A stretch of DNA of 64,000 bases from Allocatelliglobosispora scoriae (GTDB taxonomy: Bacteria; Actinomycetota; Actinomycetes; Mycobacteriales; Micromonosporaceae). The stretch lies in assembly GCF_014204945.1 (NCBI RefSeq), contig NZ_JACHMN010000002.1, positions 1-64,000 of the forward strand, written 5' to 3'. Made by a program: the position numbers and the translations under genes. A model generated the notes under the pieces. That model had not been told where the DNA came from, did no database searches, and worked only from the letters and a program-made list of their open reading frames with translations. This document shows, piece by piece, positions 44,168 to 51,100 of the stretch (positions are counted from its first letter, which is position 1; each line of letters starts with the position of its first letter).

Positions 44168-44605
44168 ATGCGTAAGCTGACAGCACTTCTGGGAACCGCC
44201 GCAGTCGCATGCGCGTTGCTGCTCACCGCGACGGGAGCCGTCGCTTCGGGCAACGATCAGCAGACCGGCGCTCCGCTGCCCGGGGCCGCGTCCGCCGGTT
44301 CATCAGGGGACTCGAAGCTACCGGCCTACCGGATCGCCGACACCCAGCGGACCATCGACGCGGCCGGTGGCGCGACCGCGAGCATCACGTTCAACGGATG
44401 CGCCGACCTCTACCTGGCACTGCCCGTCTACGCCAGGCAGCCGGTGGCGGTGTCGGCGAGCGAAATGGTGAACGGGGTCGAGTGGATGGGCTCCGCCTGG
44501 ATCGACGTCCGCAACGTCCGGGTGATCTCCGGCGGAGTCCAGGTCCGCCTGTGCGTCGACTGGGGATCGCCGCTCCCCATCAGCATCCACTACGTCTGGG
44601 CCTGA
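44168..44605 (+). CDS. Small secreted protein of unknown function
   Basis: A 145-residue exported protein with signal peptide RKLTALLGTAAVACALLLTA, cleavage near VAS-GND. After a Ser/Gly/Ala-rich linker (about 30-50), the mature part is beta-rich with two Cys (NGCADLYLAL and RLCVDWGS) that may pair. No family is recognised. AGGAGG lies 8 nt before the ATG. A strong bidirectional hairpin follows. Confidence 0.75.
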   Translation: MRKLTALLGTAAVACALLLTATGAVASGNDQQTGAPLPGAASAGSSGDSKLPAYRIADTQRTIDAAGGATASITFNGCADLYLALPVYARQPVAVSASEMVNGVEWMGSAWIDVRNVRVISGGVQVRLCVDWGSPLPISIHYVWA

Positions 44606-44625
44606 CCCGGGAGGCACCGACCGTG

Positions 44626-44653
44626 AGCGAGGGGTCGGCGCCAGCCCCTCGCT
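44626..44653. terminator. Bidirectional hairpin terminator
   Basis: AGCGAGGGG pairs with CCCCTCGCT over a 10-nt loop, between the convergent secreted-protein and GNAT genes. Confidence 0.75.
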
Positions 44654-44680
44654 TCGTCGGGACCGGCCGGCGAGCACGGC

Positions 44681-45124
44681 TCAGAGAGCGAGCTTCATGC
44701 CCTCGTGGCTGGCGACGAAGCCGAGGCGGGCATAGAACCGGTGCGCGTCCAGCCGCGACTTGTCCGTGGTGAGCTGCACCAGCGCGCAGCCACGGGACCT
44801 GGCCTGGTCGATCGCCCAGGTCATCATCTGCTCGCCGATCCGCTGACCGCGCCGGTCGGAGCGGACCCGGACCGCCTCGACGAGGCAGCGCTCGGCGCCG
44901 TGGCGGCCCAGGCCCGGGATGTAGGTGAGCTGGAAGCAGCCGACCACCTCGGCACCGTCGACCGCCACGACGAGCTGGTTGCGGGGGTCGGCGTCGATCG
45001 CGGCGAAGGCCCGCTCGTAGTCGTCGTCGACCTCGGCGAAGTCGCGCCCCTTGCCGAGCACGTCGTCGACGAGCATGGCGATGATGTCGGGCAGGTCGGC
45101 ACGGGTGGCGTCGCGCAGGAGCAT
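44681..45124 (-). CDS. GNAT-family N-acetyltransferase
   Basis: A 147-residue GNAT. It starts LLRDATRADLPDIIAMLVDD. The acetyl-CoA loop is VRSDRRGQRIGEQMMTWAI (R-x-x-G-x-G/I form) near 92-110, and the C-terminal RFYARLGFVASHEGMKL is typical of aminoglycoside/small-molecule GNATs. The substrate is unknown. No good ribosome site was seen at ATG 45124. It lies downstream of the DUF4189 gene after a terminator, so it is probably separately transcribed. Confidence 0.85.
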   Translation of the reverse strand: MLLRDATRADLPDIIAMLVDDVLGKGRDFAEVDDDYERAFAAIDADPRNQLVVAVDGAEVVGCFQLTYIPGLGRHGAERCLVEAVRVRSDRRGQRIGEQMMTWAIDQARSRGCALVQLTTDKSRLDAHRFYARLGFVASHEGMKLAL

Positions 45125-45166
45125 GCGGTCACCGTACCCAGACGGTGGTCGTCGGCGGCGGTGCCG

Positions 45167-45200
45167 GCGCCCCGGTGCGGCATGGACCACACCGGGGCGC
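45167..45200 (-). terminator. Hairpin terminator of the DUF4189 gene
   Basis: GCGCCCCGGTG and CACCGGGGCGC form a perfect 11-bp stem with a 12-nt loop, 7 nt past the DUF4189 stop. Confidence 0.72.
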
Positions 45201-45206
45201 GGGGTG

Positions 45207-45740
45207 TCAGTTGGTGCAGAGCGCGCTGACGGTGGCGTTCACGATGTACCAGGCGCCGCCGGGCGCGGTGTAGACGGAGGCATAGGTGGCCGACCAGCTG
45301 GTGCAGCTCACCCCTGCCGCGAGGATGTCGGCCTTCGCGGCGGTGAAGCCGGCCGCCTGAGCGGCCGACGCCGAGGAGCCCCCGCCCTGCCGGGTCGCCG
45401 AACGCGACACCGTGTAGGGCGGCGGCACGGCGCAGTAGCCGGTCGCGGTGCCGTTGTAGACGTATGCGGCGCCGCCGGGCGCGGTGTAGACCCAGGTCGC
45501 CGACGAGGTGATGCTGCTGCAGACCTCACCAGCCTGTGCGGCCTGGGCGTTCAGCGCGGCGATGGCGTTGTTCTGGGCGTTGGCCGCACCGGCCGCCGCA
45601 CTGGGGCCGGAGCCCTGCGCCGAGGCGGTCCGCCAGCCGTCTGCATGCGCGGCGACCGGGCTGAGTGCCAGGCCCAGCGTCGCCAGGACGGCCACACCGG
45701 CCAGCCTGCCTACGAGCGTCCGGGTGCTGTGCTTGTCCAT
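45207..45740 (-). CDS. Secreted DUF4189-like protein with two internal repeats
   Basis: A 177-residue exported protein with signal peptide (STRTLVGRLAGVAVLATLGL, cleavage near AHA-DGW). The mature part is two units of about 70 residues. Each has an Ala/Gln-rich helix, a Cys (GEVCSSIT, GVSCTSWS), VYTAPGGA, and an ending near a second Cys (GYCAVPP, SALCTN). The pattern is like the DUF4189-type small secreted domains of actinobacteria. The function is unknown. AGGGGA lies before ATG 45740. It is divergent from the ArsR-SRPBCC gene. Confidence 0.72.
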   Translation of the reverse strand: MDKHSTRTLVGRLAGVAVLATLGLALSPVAAHADGWRTASAQGSGPSAAAGAANAQNNAIAALNAQAAQAGEVCSSITSSATWVYTAPGGAAYVYNGTATGYCAVPPPYTVSRSATRQGGGSSASAAQAAGFTAAKADILAAGVSCTSWSATYASVYTAPGGAWYIVNATVSALCTN

Positions 45741-45835
45741 CTGTTCCCCTTCGTGGTGCGATGTGATGGAAGCGCTCCCACACGCCGGACCGATATTAAG
45801 CGGCCTCGATGCGCCACGCAATGATCGGCCATGGC

Positions 45836-45866
45836 TTGACATCATGCAGGCGATTACCTGCATAAT
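45836..45866 (+). promoter_or_regulatory. Promoter with ArsR-type operator in the spacer
   Basis: A consensus TTGACA (45836-45841) and CATAAT (45861-45866), spaced by 19 bp. The inverted repeat ATGCAGG-cgatta-CCTGCAT (45844-45863) fills the spacer and enters the -10 box. Transcription is predicted to start at or next to the GTG at 45873. Repressor binding would block polymerase, so the downstream ArsR protein probably represses itself. Confidence 0.7.
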
Positions 45867-45872
45867 GGGCTG

Positions 45873-46655
45873 GTGACCGACTCCCTGGACAGGGCCTTCA
45901 AGGCGCTGGCGGACCCGACCCGCCGACGCCTCCTGGACAGCCTTCGGGAGCGCAACGGCCAGACTCTCGGCGCGCTCTGCTCGCAGCTCTCGATGGCTCG
46001 CCAGTCGGCCACCCAGCACCTGGGTGTGCTGGAGGAGGCCAACCTGATCAGCGTCGTCTGGCGCGGCCGGGAGAAGCTGCACTACCTCAACCCGGTGCCG
46101 ATCCACGACATCCAGCAGCGGTGGATCGCCCCGTTCGAGCACCCGAGACTTCAGATGCTCAGCGGCATCAAGCGGCAAGCGGAGGGACACGACATGACCG
46201 CCATACCGACGTTCGTCTACGTCACCTACATCCAGAGCACGCCCGAGCGGGTCTGGCACGCGCTCACCAGCGCCGACCTGACCGCCGAGTTCTGGGGCCA
46301 CAGCAACGTCTCCGACTGGCAGCCCGGCTCGACCTGGCGGCACGAGCGCACCGACGGTTCCGGCATCGCCGACGCCGTCGGCCGGGTGCTGGTCGCCGAG
46401 CCGCCGGTGCGGCTGGTGCTGACCTTCGACGACCCCGACAGCGAGCCGGTCGAGGGCGGCCCGACCGTGACGTTCCTGATCGAGCCCCACCACGAGATCG
46501 TGCGGTTGACCGTCACGCACGAGAACCTGCCCGACGCCGACGCGCTCGGCGCGATCTCGCACGGGTGGCCGGCGGTGCTCGCCAACCTGAAGTCGCTGCT
46601 GGAGGTCGGGCACGCCCTGCCGCAGGCCCCGTGGGAGATGAAGGCCACCCGCTGA
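45873..46655 (+). CDS. ArsR-SRPBCC fusion transcriptional regulator
   Basis: A 260-residue protein. Residues 1-100 are an ArsR winged helix (FKALADPTRRRLLDSLRERN, LSMARQSATQHLGVLEEANL, WRGREKLHYLNP) without the metal-binding Cys motifs. Residues about 105-255 are an AHSA1-type SRPBCC domain (YVTYIQSTPERVWHALTSAD, EFWGHSNV, ISHGWPAVLANLKSLLE), a hydrophobic ligand pocket. Ligand binding in the SRPBCC part may control DNA release. GTG 45873 is six bases from the -10 box, so the message is probably leaderless. The gene ends inside a 36-bp perfect palindrome. Confidence 0.9.
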   Translation: MTDSLDRAFKALADPTRRRLLDSLRERNGQTLGALCSQLSMARQSATQHLGVLEEANLISVVWRGREKLHYLNPVPIHDIQQRWIAPFEHPRLQMLSGIKRQAEGHDMTAIPTFVYVTYIQSTPERVWHALTSADLTAEFWGHSNVSDWQPGSTWRHERTDGSGIADAVGRVLVAEPPVRLVLTFDDPDSEPVEGGPTVTFLIEPHHEIVRLTVTHENLPDADALGAISHGWPAVLANLKSLLEVGHALPQAPWEMKATR

Positions 46656-46687
46656 GTACGCGGAGGCGGCCGCCTCCGCGTACTCAG
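46652..46687. terminator. 36-bp perfect palindrome, bidirectional terminator
   Basis: An uninterrupted palindrome of 18 bp per side with no loop, including the TGA of the ArsR-SRPBCC gene and ending 12 bp before the convergent membrane-protein stop. As RNA it folds into a very stable stem from either strand. Confidence 0.8.
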
Positions 46688-46698
46688 AACGACTGGGG

Positions 46699-47496
46699 TC
46701 AGGGTGCGGGTGAGGCGGCGAACTTCGTGCTCAGCTTCTCCGCCACCGCCAACAGGTCTTCGGCGGAGATCGGCGGATGCGCCGTGTACGTCCACTCCTC
46801 GTTGCTGACCATGACGCTGTTACCGATGGAGATACGCATGTTGACGCCGTTGGCGAGGACGATGTCGGCCATGTAGCGGACCGACTCGCCGTTGACGAGG
46901 TTGTAGCGCAGGACGTAGCGCAGTCCCGCCTCGGTCAGGCCCTCACGGCAGGCGGCATAACCGGTCGGGCACTCCGGGCGACAGGCAGGCGTACCGTTGA
47001 TCGCCGGGTCGGAGCAGATGGGGTAGAGAATCTCCACCATCAACTCACCCCGGTCTGCGCCTTTGGCCAGGCCCCAGGTCGACCGGAGGTCCATGTCGGT
47101 GCTGTAGAACCGAGGCGGATCGCCGTCGACACTCTGGGCCGCGCCCTGGAAGAAGCCGAGGACCCAGTGCGACTCCGGCGCCACCTCCTTCACCGCCCGG
47201 TCGAGTTCGGTGGAGAGCCAGTTCCACCGGCTCTCCCAGACACCGGCCGGGATGAACTGCAGCGGGTGGACCGAGGGGGTCGGCGACGGTGTGCCGGCGG
47301 GGTTCTCCAGGCCCACCGGCTTGATCACCGCGAGGCCCGCGGTCAGCGCGGCAGCGACCGCGACCGCGACCGCGCTCAGCGCGGCAAACGAGATGCGGAG
47401 GGTACGGTGGCGTCGCTGCCTGACGATGATCGTGTCGACATCGACGGTCGAGGCGGGGATGTCCCCGATGAGCTCTGTGAACAGGGTGTTGGACAT
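46699..47496 (-). CDS. Membrane partner protein of SigE-family sigma factor
   Basis: A 265-residue single-pass membrane protein. The cytoplasmic N-terminus has FTELIGDIPASTVDVDTIIV and a basic RQRRHRTLRI before one helix at about 37-60. The extracytoplasmic part has three close Cys (PICSDPAINGTPACRPEC) and one more (YAACREGL), suggesting disulfides. Such proteins follow SigE-type sigma genes and may act as anti-sigma factors, though no zinc anti-sigma motif is present. It starts 2 nt after the sigma gene stop. It parallels the C-terminal two thirds of the fused protein at 40874-42259. Confidence 0.72.
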   Translation of the reverse strand: MSNTLFTELIGDIPASTVDVDTIIVRQRRHRTLRISFAALSAVAVAVAAALTAGLAVIKPVGLENPAGTPSPTPSVHPLQFIPAGVWESRWNWLSTELDRAVKEVAPESHWVLGFFQGAAQSVDGDPPRFYSTDMDLRSTWGLAKGADRGELMVEILYPICSDPAINGTPACRPECPTGYAACREGLTEAGLRYVLRYNLVNGESVRYMADIVLANGVNMRISIGNSVMVSNEEWTYTAHPPISAEDLLAVAEKLSTKFAASPAP

Positions 47497-47498
47497 GG

Positions 47499-47993
47499 TC
47501 AGGCTCCTGCCTTCGCCGCGTTCGAACGGAGGATGACCAGGCCGCGCGCGGACTGGCTCTTCACGGTGCCCTCGGTGACCCCGAGGATCTCGGCGGTCTC
47601 CTCGATCGAGTAATCCAGGTAGTAGCGCAGCACCACGACCGCTCGCTGCCTCGGTCCGAGTGAGGTGAGCAGCCGGTCCAGGCCCTCCCGGTCGAGGACC
47701 CGGTCGGCCTCGGTCACCGTCGTCTCCGGGAGCGTGTCGCGCGAGCGTTCCCGGCGATGCCATGGACGGCGCTGCTCGTCGAGCCAGGTCCGGGTGAGGA
47801 TCCGCTGCGCGTAGGCGTCCGGGTTGTCAGCCTGGGAGAGCTGGCGCCAGTGCCGGAAGATCTTGCCGACGGTGATCGAGACCAGGTCGTCGGCGAGGTG
47901 CCAGTCCCGGCAGAGCAGGAAGGCGGTCGAACGCCACCTGTCCATGCGGGCCGCGGCATATGCGCGGAACTCTTCTTCCTCGGCTTTGTTCAC
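47499..47993 (-). CDS. SigE-family ECF RNA polymerase sigma factor
   Basis: A 164-residue sigma factor. Region 2 has FRAYAAARMDRWRSTAFLLC, LADDLVSITVGKIFRHW and YAQRILTRTWLDEQRR. Region 4 has LGPRQRAVVVLRYYLDYSIE, ETAEILGVTEGTVKSQSARG, with the recognition helix complete. GGGAGG lies 7 nt before GTG 47993. It is co-transcribed with the membrane protein 2 nt downstream. This intact pair is a useful contrast to the fused, recognition-helix-less version at 40874. Confidence 0.9.
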   Translation of the reverse strand: MNKAEEEEFRAYAAARMDRWRSTAFLLCRDWHLADDLVSITVGKIFRHWRQLSQADNPDAYAQRILTRTWLDEQRRPWHRRERSRDTLPETTVTEADRVLDREGLDRLLTSLGPRQRAVVVLRYYLDYSIEETAEILGVTEGTVKSQSARGLVILRSNAAKAGA

Positions 47994-48130
47994 ATCGGTC
48001 CTCCCTCGTGCGGTCCAGTCCACACCACGACGTAGCGGGGGTCGCCGAGGGTTGCTAGCGAATCGTGGGTTCATCGGTGCGGGGACCAGGACCACGCCGG
48101 AAGTCGGACCGGCCCCGGGCTGCGTCTCGT

Positions 48131-51100
48131 TCAGACCCGCCGGTCTGCCTCGCGTTGCAGCTCGTCCCGGTCCCAGGTGACGACTGCTCCGGGGACGGCG
48201 TCGGGCAGCGCGTCCTCCATCCGCCGCAGCGTGGACCAGCGCAGCCCCACAACGGCGAGCAGGACATGCAGCGTGCCGAGCACGACCAGCGCGAGCGCCA
48301 TGCCCCGGCCGGGACCGGTGCCGAGCAACCCGCCCATGCTCGTGGCGAGCCGCCCGTGTTCGGCCATGGCGGGCTCGACGACCGCGTCGGCGAGCCAGCC
48401 CGCGACGAGGTAGCCGAGCGGTTCGGTGAGGTTGGCCGTCATCCGGTTGGTGGCGAGGATCCGTCCCTGCAGCTCCATCCCCACCTTGATCTGGATCATG
48501 GTCTGCCAGTGTCCGTTGATCAGCGCGATGGAGGCCATCATCAGGGCGATACCGACGATCGGGAAGGCGGCCGACGGGCGCAGTCCGGAGACGATGAGGC
48601 CGACGCCGGTGAGCGCCACAAAGCCGATCATGCCGGTGGTACGCCGGTCGAACCCGCCCCACAGCGCCATCGCCATGCCACCCGCGATGCCGCCGACCGC
48701 GCCGATCATCGTGGCGAGGCTGAGGGTGCCCGCGTCACCGAAGGCCAGCACCATCGGCGGCAGCAGCGCGAGGGCGAGGCCGAGGATCAGGTTGTAGCCG
48801 AGGAAGAACACGACCATGGCGACGAGCGGTCGGCGCCGGGCGATATACCGCAACCCGCCGACGATCTCCTTCCACAGCGTCTCCTCACGCCTGCGGAACA
48901 GCAGGTCCGGGAAGCGCACGGCGAGCAGCGTCACCAGCGCGACCAGCACCGTGGCGAGGTCGGCGACCATGACTCCGCCGAGGCCGATCGAGACGATGAG
49001 AGCGCCGCCGAGCAGCGGTCCGGCGGCCTGGCTCACCGCCATCACCGCCTGCAGCACACCGTTGGTACGCCCCAGGTACTGCTTGGGGATGAGCTGCGCG
49101 ACCGCGGCCATGTAGGCGGGTTGCTGGAACGACGATGCGACCGAGCCCAGGGCAGCGGCGGTGTAGACGTGCCACAGCTGCAGCGATCCGGTGGCGAAGG
49201 CGACCAGGCACAGCCCTGTCCCGACGGCGTTGGCGACCTCGCTGCCGATCATGAGCGCGCGCCGGTTCCACCGGTCGGCGGCGGCCCCGGCCAGCGGCAG
49301 CAGGAGCAGGCCGGGCAGGAGGGCGACGATGAGGATCGAGGAGAACCGGGTGACGCTGCCGGTCTGCAGGTAGACCCAGATCCCCAGGGCGAAGGCGGTG
49401 GCCCGGCTGCCGGTCAGCGAGACGAGCTGCCCCAACGTGACCAGGGCGAACCCGCGCAGGTTGCCCGCCGGGGCGGCCGGCGCCGCGATCCGCCGCGCCG
49501 GTTCGGGTGCCGTTGCCGGCCGGCTCTCCCCGACCGCCGCCGGGTCTGCGGCAGGCCCGCTCAACCGCTCCCCGGTCCAGCCGACGACGATGTCGGCGAG
49601 CTGCCCCGCCTGGTGTTTGAGGAAGAAGTGGCCCGCGTCCGGGATGACGGCCAGGTCCGTCCGCGCGCAGAGCAGGTTCCACTCCGCGTGCCGTTCGGAG
49701 TGGAACTCGGTGATGCGGTCCCGGTCGCCGACGACGCTGAGCGCATGCAGCGACCTGGTCGGCTGCCCGCTGTGGCACAGGCGGGTGTAGAGCTCCTCGG
49801 ACTCGCGGGCGTCGTGGCGCACGGCCCTCAGGGTGAACGCCTGCTGGTGCGGGTCCACGATCTCCGTGAGCCCGCCGATGCCTCGGAGCATGTCCCGATA
49901 GAGGCGATCGGAGCGCCAGCGGTCGCTGGGCATCAGCCGCGCCCACACGTCGAACACCCGCCCGGGCAGCCTCGGCGCCGGAAACGCTCCGCCGAGCACG
50001 ACGCCGACGACCGGCATTCCCAGCAGCTCCAGGCGCCGGGCGATGTCGTAGGCGAGTGCCGCGCCGACGCAATGTCCATAGACGACGATCGGGCCGGCCA
50101 CTGTCCGGCGGACCTCTTCGACGCAGCCCGCTGCGATCTCCTCGAACGGTCGCAGGGCCTGCTCCGGGTCGGCACTGTCGTGCCCGGGCAGCTCGACGGC
50201 GTAGAGCGGGAACTCGGGCGGCAGCGCGCGGGCGAGTTCGGCATAGGCGACCGCCGTGGCACCGCCGAACGGCACGGCGATCACCGTCGCCGTCGCGGCG
50301 ACCGGTTCGGGTCCGGCACCGGGCAGACGGCAGAGGTAACCGGTCGAGGTTGCGCCGCCGACGGCCTCGGCGAACTGCCGGATCGTCGGGTACTGGAAGA
50401 TCGACACCACACGGGTGCTCGCGCCGATGCGCCGGGCCAGGCGCATCGCGGCGAACGAGTCCCCGCCCACGGCGAAGAAGTCATCGTCCACATGGACCTC
50501 GTCCAGGCCCAGGACCTCGCACCAGAGCTCGGCCAGGTGCGCCTCGCGGGCGTTGCGGGGCGGCGTTGCCGGTCGGTCCCGGGCGGCGTGCCGGTCGGGT
50601 TCGGGCAGCGCCCGCCAGTCGAGTTTGCCGTTGGGGGTCAGCGGCAGCCGGTCCAGCGCCACGAACGCGGAGGGCACCAGGTAGGCGGGCATCGCGCCGC
50701 GGGCGAAGTCGTACGGCGAGAGTTCCACGGGGACTCCCGGCCGGGGGACGTAGTAGGCGACCAGCGCTGCCCGGCCGTTGTCGGTGCGCACCGCGACGGC
50801 GGCGTCGGCGATGGCGGGGTGGCGGCGCAGGACCGACTCGACATGGGCCGGTTCGACCCGGTAGCCGCGGATCTTCACCTGCCGGTCGAGACGGCCGAGG
50901 AACTCGATCGACCCGTCCCGGCGTTCTCGCACCCGGTCGCCGGAGCGGTAGGCCCGCGCACCCGGCTCCGCCGAGAACGGGTCCTCGATGAACCGCGCGT
51001 GGTCCGCGCCCCCGGCGCCGAGGTAGCCCCGAGCGACGCTGTCGCCGGTGATCAGCAGCTCCCCCGCAGCACCCCGGGGCACAGGTCGGAGGTGCCGATC

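Noticed and set aside
43810-44180. Short frames in the gap before the small secreted-protein gene
   Set aside because: Poor codon bias, no ribosome sites, and overlap with the real gene's leader.
46652-46687. 36-bp palindrome as a mobile-element or attachment site
   Set aside because: It includes a stop codon and lies between convergent genes, so a bidirectional terminator explains it fully.
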